From the NCBI GenBank assembly GCA_003254925.1, contig QANZ01056481.1, forward strand, positions 31,023-95,022: 64,000 nucleotides of DNA, given 5' to 3'. Below are positions 36,335-48,483 of the stretch, one piece after another (the first letter of the stretch is position 1; each line of letters starts with the position of its first letter). The stretch is from Chamaecrista fasciculata (taxonomy: Eukaryota; Streptophyta; Magnoliopsida; Fabales; Fabaceae). The notes below the pieces were generated by a model. That model searched no databases, was not told the DNA's origin, and saw nothing but the letters and a program-made list of their open reading frames with translations. The position numbers and the translations under genes are program-made.

Positions 36335-37209
36335 TATGATTAATTTCTAATCGGTATGGTTGGTTTGGTCTTCTTGAATCTTTGATGTCTCAAACACGAA
36401 GAGAATTAACCAGTTTTTTTTAAAAAAAAATATTTTAATTTTTTGGAAAATTTGTTTATGGTTGGTTGTTTATGGATTGAAATGGTCGTTGGTAGTTTTT
36501 GGTCGTTTGTGTGCGAGAGAGGTAAGGGAAATGAACGGACAGCATTGTACGTGTGAAGCGTATCCACAACACGAAGATATGTACAAAAGAGGAAGGAAAA
36601 CTGTTAAGTTGACCGTTGACCTTAATTTTCTCTCCCTAATATCATTTTTGGGATACACTTTAGACATTGAAAATCCACGAGTCTCAATCATTAACGGAAT
36701 AAACGGTTGGAATTATGTACACATTTATATTGAACATCATTAGAAAATCATGTTGTTGGCTTACAAAATAAAATTTAAAAAAAAAAACTCTTCTCAAGTC
36801 TAATATATCTTTCTCCTCATCTTCGTGCTTTTACCTTTTTTCCTTTTCTCTCACCATCAGTCTTAATTTGCCAGTGGACAAAACTTGTGCAATTTTTTTT
36901 TTTATTTTGTCATAGAATTTTTCAATAAAATGATGACATTTGTAAAATTTTTTGTATGCCTTGTATCATTTTAAATATGTGATATTAAGATGACATTTTA
37001 TAAAATCAATTAAAAAAACAATCAACTTCTACAGTAACTTTTCACTATGTTTCACTCTCTTTAAAACTTAAATCCCATATCTTATAAATATATAAATATA
37101 TATCTTATAAAATATATATATATATATTTAAATACATGTATAACACAAACAAGAAAATTGAAGTCCTAACCAACACAAATTCCTTTGCTACATTGTTTGT
37201 ACAAAAAAA

Positions 37210-37350
37210 AAATAGGTGAGATGGGTCATAAGCGCTTAGAGGAGTACTTACAAATTATCTACTAACAAGACCCTCACATCAACAATAAAAATTGAACTCA
37301 TGATCTTGTGAGTTATGAGTCGATTTTTTATCCACTAAGTCAACCTTTTA
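37210..37350 (-). mobile_element. SINE-like tRNA-related block
   Basis: Read on the minus strand, GGTTGACTTAGTGGATAAAA resembles a tRNA A box and ATGAGTTCAATTTTT a weak B box, about 40 bases apart, as in tRNA-derived SINEs. No clean target duplication was seen. Confidence 0.35.
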
Positions 37351-37380
37351 TTGGCTTGCTACATCAATTTTAGAATGCAC

Positions 37381-37846
37381 GAGTTAAGCAGGGACGGAGC
37401 TAGAAATTGCATATAGGGGGGCCATTTGTTCCATATAATAATTATATATTAAAAAAATATTTAATTAATATTATATGAAAATAAAATATGTATGTAAAAT
37501 ATGTAATTAATTTATAATATGAGATAAAAAAAATTAAAATATATGATATTTTGAAGTTTAATAAATGAAATATTCATATAAAAGGGACTAGATTGAAAAG
37601 AAATAAACATGTGAGGGAACAAAATATAATTTTAGCCATTAAAAAATAGGTGAAGTTCAAAAAAAGTGAGTAGGAAGCGCCGAGATTCGAACCTGTCTCC
37701 AAAGATTTGGGGGGGGTCAAACATGTCACCATTAAGATACAAGCTACATATAGTAGGATTTTGTATACAAATTTAATATATTACTGAAATTTTGGGGAGG
37801 GGCCATGGCCCCTACTAGCCCCCCTAGCTCCGTCCCTGGAGTTAAG
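37381..37846. mobile_element. hAT-type non-autonomous element with perfect 8-bp TSD
   Basis: A 450-base element (37389-37838) has identical 15-base terminal inverted repeats, CAGGGACGGAGCTAG, and is flanked on both sides by GAGTTAAG (37381-37388, 37839-37846). An 8-bp duplication and CAGGG-type ends are diagnostic of the hAT superfamily. Internally it is AT-rich, with G- and C-runs next to the right end, and has no transposase. Confidence 0.9.
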
Positions 37847-37907
37847 GAAAAGGAATTTCAACAAAAATAAAGCTAAGGAAAAACCCAAAGGAGGATGACG
37901 TTCACTC

Positions 37908-38204
37908 TAAGGGTTTGTTTGGATTGAGATCTCGATGGAGAAGGGAAGGGGAGGGGAGAGGTTTTAGACTTCTCCCCTTTTTGGAAACTTAAAGTTTGGA
38001 GGGGAAGAAATTGAGGAATTAATTTTTAATCTTTTTTTCTCTTCCTTTATTCACAAATTACAAATACTTCAAATTGGAGTATTTTCGAAAAGCTTCTCCA
38101 AACAAATGGGAGAGCTTCCCTCCTCTCCCCTTCCAATCTCTTCCCTTTCCTCCCCTTACAATCTCTCCATCCCCTCCCCCTCCATGAATTTAAACAAAGC
38201 CTAA
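37908..38204. mobile_element. Tourist-like MITE (PIF/Harbinger type)
   Basis: The element (37911-38201, 291 bases) begins GGGTTTGTTTGG and ends with an imperfect inverted copy (AAACAAAGCC). TAA is repeated on both sides, the three-base target typical of PIF/Harbinger. The interior is purine-rich on the left and pyrimidine-rich on the right, so the transcript could fold back. Confidence 0.7.
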
Positions 38205-39205
38205 AAATTTGAATTATGTTGTTTTATTTTAATATATAAATTGGTTTTATATATTTGTTTCAACTTTCAAAGTTTATTTTGGTCTTTTATCTTTCAAGAT
38301 ATTCAATTTGGTCCTATATATTTTTATAGTGGTTCACTTTGGTTTCAAAACTACTATATGATCATATCTCTCTGTTTTCAATTTCAAATGCGATAAATCT
38401 AGAATTACGAGTTACTTTTTATAAGTATTTCTTTTTTCATTTATGATCATCAACAAATAAAGTCAAATTGAGTTTGAAATGGTGGTCACTTATTTCACGG
38501 ACAAACAAGAGAAGTTGATAATATCTCTATTGTTCAAGTATAAATGCGATATGTTTGGAGTTACATGTTACTCTTAATGATATTTTTTTTTATCAAGCTA
38601 GAATCGTCAATAAGTCAAATTAAGCTCAAAAGTGAGTTTGGGGATAATTTTTCATAAATTTTCACCTTTTGTGTGAACTCACTTTTGAGCTCGATTTTAC
38701 TTAATTTGTTAACAATTTTAATTGGAAAAAAAATTGTTAAGAGTAACTTGTAGCTCTGAACTCGTTAAAAGTTATTTTTGTCAAAATTGTAATAAAATAT
38801 CAAAAATAAAATAAAAGCAATTTTTAACCAAAAAAAATAATTTATATTGAATTAACAAATTTTTAAATAATCAAAATATATAATTTAATTTTTGAAATAT
38901 ATCAATAATTTGGTTATTTGTGACGGTGATCCCTTAATTTAAACCAAGCTTGTATTTTTTTTTATCTATGAATTTATATTAAATTAATATTTTATATTTT
39001 TAAATTTATTAAGATTTTTTATTTTTATTTTTCGAATTCAATGAGCACTCCGGATAATGAAGATATGGATCGGATATTCGGATCAGATCCAGACCCGACC
39101 AAAGACGGCCCACACCTTCATTCAATTCAATTCAGTCTTCAAAGCTAAGATCGAGTTCAGCACGAAGCTGAGCTGAAACCTTCCACGCTAGCTCTGGTTT
39201 GGAAG

Positions 39206-42200
39206 ATGAAGTTTGGAAGGGGAAGAGAGAGAGAGAAAGTAAGATATGGAGGAGGATTTCGAAGGAGATGCTCGTTGCTGCTTCAGCCATTCCTTTTCTT
39301 GTGTGCTTTGGTTACTAGCTCTGGTTTGTTGATGCTTACGCTCAGACCGTTGGATCCTCCGATTGTCGTCGATTTCCCCGGAGAGCTCGACCTCCCAGAT
39401 TACAATATCTCCAGTTTCGATGCCTCCGGTGTGGCGGCGATCTCTGACCGTGTGGCCAACAGGGTGGAGAAGTCGTGCGCGACGGTGGAAGAGATGGGAA
39501 GCGATTTCAGAAGCGTTGATTGGAAGGAGACTCTGAGAATTAGAACAATTATTGAAAATCACTTTCTCGTGAATGGTATAATCTTCGGTTCTTTATGAGC
39601 TTCTGTTGCTGTCGTATACGATTTAGTGGTTCTACTTTGATTTCTTAGATCATAAGTAGGATGTATGTGCTATTGCCGTCTTTAGAGTTTAGATAGTTCA
39701 ATCTCTTAATGAAGTAGAATTTTGTTGGGAGCAATGGTATCTGGTGCTGCGACACTATTTTTTAATGTTAAGCTCTTCTGAGTCGTATACGAAAATCACT
39801 TTCTATATTTTCGCTTAATTGTACTTTTATCACTTCTAAATTCTAATTTACTCAAAGAGAGCAATTTAGTCCATCTAAGTCATTTATTAAAGTAATTTTG
39901 TCCATCATTTTAGTTGGAACTTGGAAGTGTGTGTGTGTATATGTATATCTAAGTGTGTGTGTGTTGGCTTAACGAAATTGAGCTAATGCCTTGTCTAGTT
40001 ATAATTTTTAGTTGCCTTAATTGAATAACTAGGGAGATAATATTACTTTAATGTCAAAGCATGTCAAAGGACTAAGTTGCTCTGAAAATAGAGGGGTTGA
40101 CATAGTAACTGAATCAAAAGGGACTGAAGTGCTCTGTTGAGTGAAGTAGAAGAACAAAACTGGAACTAAGCATTTTTTCATGTCCTTTGGGAGCAAATAG
40201 TTTATATCAACTTCATATCTTTGTACCTTCCTGTGAGATTTGTGACATAAAATCTGAATAGGAGCAATATGCTTTTCTTGAAGGTTGTTGAATCTGAAGA
40301 TGACATTGATTCATATTGTTTCAGGGGCATCAAAAGTCAGGGATCTACCCCCTGAGAAATTCTGTAGCCATGGTTTTGTTCTGGGAAAGACCTCAGAGGC
40401 AGGTTTTGGGAATGAGATGTACAAGGTTCTGACTGCTGCGGCACTGAGTGTGATGTTAAACCGGTCTTTGATCATTGGCCAAACCAGGCATATTGGTTCT
40501 TCCTCAGGCCTTTCTTTCTCAATTTAAGAAACTAAGTTTTACTTTCTAGCTGAAGACTAATATCTGATTAATGGCTCCTTTTGAAGTATTCTAATTCACT
40601 AATAATGGCTCTTCTATCTGTTTTAGCTTTCAATTGTATATTGTCCTATATACACTGAGAAATTACAATAACAACCTTTTGGTATCCTGCAATTGATGGA
40701 TTGGTGGAACCGCTTTAACCTTGCAAAATAGCATATTAGGATCAACTACAAATTATGGGTAATTAATTTTAGTTTATGGTCCCACTATTATAACATCTTG
40801 CTTCTTTGTTTCAGAGACAAATATCCCTTTGGGGATTACATTTCTTATTCCAACTTTACCTTTACCATGAAAGAAATCAAGCATCTGTGGAGGCAAAATG
40901 GTTGTGAAAGCAAATATGGGAGGCGTCTTGTCATGAGAACAGATGATTTTGAAAAGCCAGTTGAAACAAATGTTCTCTGTAGCAACTGGAAGGAATGGAA
41001 GCAACCTATTATATGGTATAGTTAGACTCCTGTCGGTAATTATACATTTCTCAAGCTTTGTCAAATGACTATTAACATTATCTCATAGGTTTCAAGGAAC
41101 GACAGATGCTGTGGCTGCACAATTTTTCTTGAAAAATATTCATGATGAAATGAGAACTGCTGCTTCTGACTTATTTGGTGACCCCCAAGTTCTAGGGTCA
41201 CGGCCTAATGTGTTTGGGGAGCTCATGAGAGTTCTCATATCCCCTTCCAAAGATGTTGAGGCAGCTGTCAATTGGGTCATTGGTGGTGGGGAGGATCCTG
41301 ATATCTCATTGCACATGCGAATGTTAATGAATAGGTAATGCAAGTACATACTAATTTTATTGCTAGTGAGCTATTGTGCTTGATTGATAAGTGAGGCCTC
41401 CTTGTTTCCTTTTTTATTTAAAATTTTTTTCTCATTTGAACCTCATCATGAGTATGGAATAGAGTATTGAAAGTTTGGATTTTTTTTTTTTTACATTTGA
41501 ACCTCTTAAATGCTGTGGAGTGTACATGCATAGTTGATACTGAAGATCCATGGAGTGTCTCACTCTTCTAGGATATGGCTTTAACTAATTGATGCTGGTT
41601 CTTGCATCCTCTTGTTCAGGCCTCTAAGAGCTATAAGGGCAGCATTACGCTGCATTAAAAAAGCCATTCAGAGTCAACATTTAATGTCAAAACCAAAGGT
41701 GGTTCTGGTGTCAGATACACCTTCTCTTGTTAGGAGTATGATTCCCAACATAAGTGAATTTGCAGAGGTAACCTTTCATTTCTTATCGGGTGCTTAATCA
41801 TATGCAAATATTAGTTTGCATGTCTCTGGAGGAACGCACTTGACATTATACAGATGCAATTTTTTTTTTCTGACACTAGTCAGTGATAATGAATTTACTT
41901 TTCTGAAAATTAAACTTGAGATATGCTATCTTCCTTTTTGCTAATCTCCTATATTGAATCTTTATTTGCTTCATCATCTACTTTTGCATTGTTTTACCCA
42001 AACAACCAAGGTACACTCTACTTCCTTGAAGTTTCGAGAGAGTTTCAGTTTCATCCTAAAATTTGTTTTACCCCAGGTCGTTCGTTTTGACTATGAACAC
42101 TTCAAAGGAAATATGCACAAGGAATTTCTCAAATTAGATTTTAGAGTGAAGGATTGGGGTTCAGCACCACGATGGGTTGCTTTTGTGGACTTTTTTCTTG

Positions 42201-42766
42201 CATCTCGCGCAAAATACGCTGTTGTTTCGGGAGCTCACCGGCGTGTTGGGACTACCTATGCTCAGTTAGTTGCTGCACTGGCTGCAACAAGAAACTTGGG
42301 TACTTCCACTACCTTCAATTCCATCCAATAAAATTGAGACAGTAGTACCTTTACTTCCCTAGCTAAGTTCTATAACCATTTATAATTCATCCCATTCTGC
42401 TGAAGCCTCTGATAATTCTTTTATTCAGGGAACAACACTGCAGCTTCAAGGTTTGCATTTCTCAGCAGTTTCCATAGTAATTTGTTGAGTGCAGGTTTGA
42501 AGAATCAGATTGGTTGGGGCCATGCATGGAACAGATTTTCTGGTCCATTAAGTTGTCATAACCAGGCCGATCAATGTGCCTTCACTCCACTTCTCCCTCC
42601 GGCATGGTGGGATGGCCTATGGCAGTCGCCGATTCCTCGGGATATCAATCGTCTGGCTTCTTTTGGGGTTAAATTATCTGGTTTTGGAACGGTTGATAAT
42701 GACTCCCTTCAGAAATACTGTAAATTAAGAAAAAATGTTGTAAGAACCATTACGTACAAATTGTAG
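39206..42766 (+). CDS. Putative Golgi glycosyltransferase, O-fucosyltransferase-like
   Basis: Seven exons, 39206-39575, 40325-40487, 40815-41015, 41089-41334, 41620-41767, 42077-42299 and 42429-42766, give 562 residues. Residues 1-21 are basic, 22-45 are a hydrophobic segment, and the rest is lumenal, the type II topology of Golgi glycosyltransferases. Conserved-looking blocks are GFVLGKTSEAGFGNEMYKVL, KYPFGDYISYSNFTF, ISLHMRMLMNRPLRAIRAAL, PKVVLVSDTPSLVRSM and VVSGAHRRVGTTYAQLVAAL; the last resembles the donor-binding region of fucosyltransferases. I place it in a plant-specific family often annotated as O-fucosyltransferase-like; the acceptor is unknown. N-glycosylation sequons (NIS, NRS, NFT, NNT) support a lumenal domain. 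The exon 2/3 junction is ambiguous: a GC donor (after 40487) or a GT donor (after 40495) with acceptors two bases apart; see findings. Confidence 0.9.
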
Positions 42767-43313
42767 TGCTGTTATTTCTTTTTGGCCTGGCAAATTGAAG
42801 TGCTTGATAGTCCCATTTCTGTGTAATAATTTTTGGCTTAACTATATGATAGTAATACGATAGAAGCAGTTATCTCATCCTTTTCTTCCCACATTCAAGT
42901 TTTCTATTTCATGTCCTGTCAAAATAGCTCACTGATCATGGAAAATAAATTGGGATCACTTGAAATTATTTATGAACATAAAACGCTTTCGGTAAAAGAA
43001 AACTATAAACTTTAAGTTAAGGTAATATAATTATTTCAAGAAGAGAAGAAGAAAGGTTGGCATAGATGTATTATTTAGGAATTAAATTGTTGATCTACTA
43101 CAAATTTCTAAATATAAGTGAATTTTATTTTGGTTTCTAAATTATTTTTTATTATGTTTTAGTTTTTAAAATTTTTAGTTTGTTATATTGTTAGTCTCTA
43201 TAGTAATTCTGTCTAATTTTTATTGTTGTGTTTAATGTAAACATACGAATGATTTATGTTTTATATATATCTTAATAAATAATTTGATATAATTATCATT
43301 CTTTTCTCAACAC

Positions 43314-43364
43314 AATAATAAACATAACTGCTGGCCAAAAAAAAAAATAATAATAAACATAACT
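43314..43364 (+). mobile_element. Micro-retroposon: GCTGGCC-A(n) between perfect 16-bp repeats
   Basis: AATAATAAACATAACT at 43314-43329 is repeated exactly at 43349-43364. The insert is GCTGGCC plus an A run, 19 nt. Confidence 0.7.
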
Positions 43365-43470
43365 CTTCTCACAATATTCACTTAAAAATGAATAAATTGT
43401 TCAGCTAAAAAATAAAGCTAAAAATTAGACAAAGTCGAATAAAAACTAAGGATAAAACAAATTAAAAAGG

Positions 43471-43894
43471 GTAAATTACACAAAAGGTTCATGTAGTTTG
43501 GCTTATTTACAATAAGGGTCCATGCGATTTAAAAAGTGACAAATAATGATTTATGGTTTGTTCTGTTAACAAAAAAAGTCACAGAAGGTATTTCTGTCCA
43601 AAACTAATCGAATTAGGACAATGTGCAGTTCAGGTGACCCATTTCCACATACTCAATCCCTAATTTCTCCTCCATTGTGCAGAAATCAAACCCGCCATTT
43701 TCTTCCATTCTGGAACTCTAATTCTCATAAATTAGGGATTGAGTATATGGAAATGGGTCACGTGAGTTGCACATTGTTCTAATTTCGTTAGTTCTGGATG
43801 ACAAATACCTCCTAGGACCCTTTTTGTTAACAGAGCAAGTCATATACTCTTATTTGTCATTTTTAAAATCACATGAACCTTCTGTGTAATTTAC
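43471..43894. mobile_element. Palindromic TIR element
   Basis: The left end GTAAATTACACAAAAGGTTC is mirrored by GAACCTTCTGTGTAATTTAC at the right end. The arms continue as imperfect inverted repeats (CAATGTGCAGTTCAGGTGAC against GTCACGTGAGTTGCACATTG). It is a non-coding, MULE-like foldback element. Confidence 0.75.
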
Positions 43895-43994
43895 ACAATC
43901 AAAAAATATAAAAATTAAAATAGGATGAGATTTGTACTATTAATAAAATCAAAAAGTTTTTCTCTTTTACCAGAAACTTCAAAAAAAAGAAAAA

Positions 43995-45215
43995 GGGTAA
44001 AATACAATAAACATACATGTGGTTTAGCCCGATCTCACATTGGTGCTGTGTGGTTTAAAAAGTCTCACTTAGGGTATTTGAGGTATGCGTCGTTAAGCAA
44101 TAAGGGTACTTGTGGTTTTGTTCCGTCAATTTTGTCGGAAAATGCTGACGTATTACTCAAGTGACTCAGAAAAAAAAAAATCAAATTTCAGTCCACAAAC
44201 TATGAGATAAGCTTCAATTTGGTCCTAAAACTATTTTTTGTTTTGTTTTGGTCCTCAAAGTTTCTCATTTGTTCCGTTTTTGGTTCCGAAAGTGTGATTT
44301 CATATAGTGTATGTCATTATTTATAACATAGGTAATTGAAATGAATCATTTCTCTCTCAAATATAAGGGTGACCATAGGGCGGTTCGGATTTTGGCCCAA
44401 CTTATTTATACATAGGTAATTAAAATCATATTTTTTTATTTAAACTATTTTTTATTTTATATTTTTTAACTTGTATATATTAATAAAAACTAATTATGCA
44501 TGAGTTTGATGATGTTTATATTAATAAAAATATTTAATTTGATTTATTTGTTAAAAGAAGTTAATTTAATTGATATTAAGTTTATATTTATATATTTTTT
44601 TAATATACAATTAATAAAAATAATAGTACAAATGTATTTTCTAAAATAAAAAGAATATTTTATATAATATAATATAAATATATATGATAAAACAATGACT
44701 ATATCTCGGGTCGGACCAAGTTTTGTTCACATCTACTCAAATACGTAATAATAAGTGAGTTGGGACTCAGAGGAAGAAAAAAGTTTCATTCTTAGTCACA
44801 AATTCGAGATATATTTTTGATTGATTCTTATATCTAATTTATGACTAAGAAATAAAGAGTAACGGTGAAAATTTTGATAAAATCACATTTTTGAGACCAA
44901 AACAGAACAAATGTGAAAGCTTGAGGACAAAAATGAAAAAAAAAGTTTTATGACCAAAATGAAAGTTATCCCATAGTTTGAGGATCAAAAATGAGATTTT
45001 AACCTTGGAGTGGAATCAATGGCTAAAATACATTGGAAACCAATGGTTAAGATTGCGCCACGTCAGCATTTTCCATTAAAATTGACGGAACAAAACCACA
45101 AGTACCTTAACTGCTAACGACGCATACCTTAGGTACCCAAAGTGAGATTTTTTAAATCACACAGCACCAATGTGAGATCGGGCTAAACCACAACTACGTT
45201 TATTGTATTTTACTC
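43995..45215. mobile_element. TIR element with about 170-base inverted arms
   Basis: Left: GGGTAAAATACAATAAACAT, GTGGTTTAGCCCGATCTCAC, then GGTACTTGTGGTTTTGTTCC. Right: the same blocks inverted up to GTATTTTACTC at 45215. The 1.2-kb interior has no transposase. A diverged one-ended copy occurs at 49258-49560, with GTGGTTTTGTTCCGTCAATT in common. Confidence 0.75.
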
Positions 45216-46276
45216 AAAAATATATGATCTTCCACTGAATCCCAGCCAACACCTAGTTACAAAAGAATATATGCTCTTCCACCATCTAAAATGTCCATAA
45301 ATCATAAATTGGAAAAAATAATTTATATTTTAAGCAAATAATTACGAAAAAATATATGCTCTTCCACCATCTTGAAAATTGATAAATTCCGACCAAAAAT
45401 TAATTAACGCATTTTGTTAACATGAGACTCACACTATAACAATTTTTTTTTTCAATTTTTTGTATTTATTATTAAAAAATTAATTTTAATTTCTCTACAA
45501 GTGTCTGGTCACAAGATCATGGTATCTATACCTAGACTAGATTTACAATATGGAGTTGGCCGCATTATCTTAAAGTCATAAAACAATGTCAAAATCATTT
45601 ATAAAACCTATACTCGTTTTTTTTCTTCTCTATGGTAGCTCAACACATGATTAACACAACAAACTATTCTCAAGACATATATTAAAATTCGAACGAATAT
45701 GTTTAAACATAAAAAAAAATAACGGAAAATTATAAATTTAAGAGACACGTACTTGTTATAGCTATCAAACCAAAGTGAATACCAAAACACCAGAAACTAT
45801 TTTTCATCACGCACATAGTTTTATAAAACTAGAAACAACTTGCCTATCACCTCCAAAAATAACGCTCTCCACACCAAAAACCGTGTGTCTAACACCTCCA
45901 GAAACCACGTTCTTAAATCATGAACCAATTAATGTGCTAACGTACATGTCTAGAAACTATGTTCTCAACCCAAAAAACTGTGTACTCTACATCAAAAACT
46001 ATGTGCTGTGTAATGCCCTTTGTTAAGCCCATAGTTTTACAAAATTAGAAACCGTAATAAAAACCAGAACTACTTGCCTAATGTACAACTCCAAAAACAA
46101 TGCTCTCCACACAAGAAACCGTATATCTAAAACCTCCTGAGAAAAACCACGAGCTCCTAAAACTAAAAACTGTGTGCTTAACCACTCAAGAAACTATGTT
46201 CTAAACCAACTGTGTGCCACAAATTATAAATACAGACCATCTAACACTAACCATGAGTCGCACAGCTTTTTCAAAC

Positions 46277-47093
46277 TTTGATTTCCTACTAACAATATAG
46301 TTCACGATCACATCATCATGGTTAACAAAGATGATGAAGATGAGAGTGAAGATGCCATTGGAGAAACCTTGGAGCTACTATTCTCAAATTGACTTGTTGA
46401 TTTACCAAAGGTAAGATAAACAATACTCTACTAATCTTAATTATCTATTGGGTTTTCTTTATATGTTTATCCTTTTAGATGCAAAACCTTGTATCAGGGG
46501 AAATTTCAAATATAAAAAGTTTTTAGGTTCTTGTTGTTCTTTGTTTTATTTAATATTAATTAAGATTGCAATAAAGTCTGATACCAAAATAAATGTAAGA
46601 ACCTTATGCTCAACATCATTTGATCAATAATTTTCACATTTAGAACCAACCAAGAGGATTGGGTCACAAAACTTGAATAATGGAGAATATGTTTATGGAA
46701 AAAAAAAATTCCAATTTCCTTGATACTATTCATTTGGTCAATAAGCTAACTTTCATACTTTGTTTACCTTCCACTTGTAGGTCTCAATTTATTTCAATAT
46801 TAAATAAAACAAAGAACAACAAAGAACCTAAAAACTTTTTATTACAATCTTTTATTTGATTTTTCACCTGATACAAGGTTTTGCATCTAAAAAGATAAAT
46901 ATATAAAAAAACCCAGTGGATAATTAAGATTAGTAGAGTATTGTTTATCTTACCTTTGGTAAATCAACAAGTCAATTTGAGAATAGTAGCTCCAAGGTTT
47001 CTTCAATGGCATCTTCACTTTCATCTTCATCATCTTTGTTGACCATGATGCTAGCTATGTGATCGTGAACTATATTGTTAGTAGGAAATCAAA
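46277..47093. repeat. Long inverted repeat of an exon-intron-like segment
   Basis: The left arm (46277-46557) and right arm (46797-47093) are inverted copies with only scattered differences (by eye over 90% identical), around a 240-base spacer. Weaker inverted similarity extends outwards to about 45779 and 47253. Each arm contains a short reading frame (MVNKDDEDESEDAIGE, ending in a stop after 24 residues) followed by GTAAGATAAAC, as if an exon with a splice donor had been captured and copied in reverse. A transcript through it could form a nearly perfect hairpin of about 280 bp. Confidence 0.8.
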
Positions 47094-47144
47094 ATTTGGG
47101 TTGAGAACATAGTTTCTAGATGTGTACTTTAGCACATTAATTGT

Positions 47145-47498
47145 TTCATGTTTTAAGAACATGGTTTTTGGAGGTGTTAGACTCAGGTTTTCTAGTTTTG
47201 TAAAATTATGTGCTTGATGAAAAATAGTTTCTGGTGTTTTGGTATTTTGATGGCAGAATTTTCATTTTTAGAGATTGCATCTACTGATGAGTATCTGGAA
47301 TAAACTTATATTCTTGTCTTNTTCATGTTTTAAGAACATGGTTTTTGGAGGTGTTAGACTCACGATTTTCTAGTTTTGTAAAATTATGTGCTTGATGAAA
47401 AATAGTTTCTGGTGTTTTGGTATTTTGATGGCAGAATTTTCATTTTTAGAGATTGCATCTACTGATGAGTATCTGGAATAAACTTATATTCTTGTCTT
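47145..47498. repeat. Direct duplication of about 176 bases around a single N
   Basis: 47145-47320 and 47322-47498 are the same sequence with essentially one small difference, separated only by N at 47321. That is what an unmerged contig overlap looks like; see findings. Confidence 0.85.
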
Positions 47499-48313
47499 CC
47501 TTGCTTGTGTATTACGATAAATTTTGCTAAAGGATAATAGATGAGGTTTGGTTTCTTAAGTGCTGCTTGTTGAATCCTTCAATAAAATTACACCGTGTGG
47601 ACATATTGTTCTGATTTAAAGAACCTGATTGGAAATATAGAAAATCCTTAAAAATTGCTCTTGCCCCTAATTTGTTTGTTTCCCGTGATAATGATTAAGT
47701 TGGAATTATCATGGATGACAAACCACTCAGCCTTTCCAAGATATAAGAAAATGTCCAACCTAATATACAATTCCATTTATTCTATATATGGATTCTTTTG
47801 CAAAACTAGTTTATACTGGTACTTTCTGAATGCTAGGTGGTTTTTGCAAGTAATATGCAGCCCTGTAATCTTAAAATTTCTGATAATCTTGAGATAGGAT
47901 CAAATTTGAACTGATAATTAGTAACAGATACAAGTTTCAGTCCCGCTCCCACTTGGCTTTAAATGGTGACGCTTTTAACAATGTTCATTGATACTCTTTA
48001 TTCCTTGGTCAGATATACATGCATATACTTAATGCTCCCAGGAAGCTAATTCAAGTAAAATTCTTGGATAACTTAGGTTTGCAAGGAGTTTATGGAAAAT
48101 TTTAAAAAATGAGGGTGTTAATGAATCCCACCAAATGACAGCACCAACTTTGACACACGATATATGTAACTAAGATTTCCTCTAGATTTATTATTGTAAG
48201 AAAAGTGTGACAATCTTCAAGGTGTCTCTATATTCACAAGCTCTTCTATGTATTCCATCACATACTCTTGATCATTTTCAACAATTGGCAGATAAGGAAC
48301 TGGACATCATTGA

Positions 48314-48483
48314 GATGGCTTTTATGGGGATGTGATGCGAGTGGGAAATCAGTGTCGTTGCAGAACCGTAGCTGAAATGCTTGGAAAATTCAAGTCTAAA
48401 GTGATATGGCTTCATGTAAGTTGCCACAGCAAGCAGAATGAGCCTCTTGAAAACCCGGAGAAATTCCTAAGCAACATATATTG
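48314..48483 (+). pseudogene. Exon-like relic, family not recognised
   Basis: One frame reads through about 56 residues of well-balanced, protein-like composition (DVMRVGNQCRCRTVAEMLGK and KSKVIWLHVSCHSKQNEP), ending at a stop. The frame upstream is closed and no partner exon is visible. I do not recognise the family. It may be a captured or decayed exon. Confidence 0.3.

Larger units (their letters stand above)
36335..39205. other. Intergenic between EXO70 and the glycosyltransferase gene
   Basis: Both genes fire outward from this region, so it should hold two promoters, one near each end. The middle is transposon debris: a minus-oriented SINE-like block (about 37210-37350), a hAT element (37389-37838), a Tourist-like element (37911-38201) and a repeat copy (about 38270-38760). 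No further gene is visible. Confidence 0.55.

Noticed and set aside
39188..39562. Antisense ORF over exon 1 of the glycosyltransferase
   Set aside because: Shadow of the real exon on the plus strand.
41404..41512. Another micro-retroposon around CATTTGAACCTC
   Set aside because: The T run is on the wrong side of the insert for target-primed insertion and the spacer is long.
46321..46394. Short acidic ORF in the inverted repeat as a real gene
   Set aside because: Stops after 24 residues in both arms; kept only as a captured fragment.
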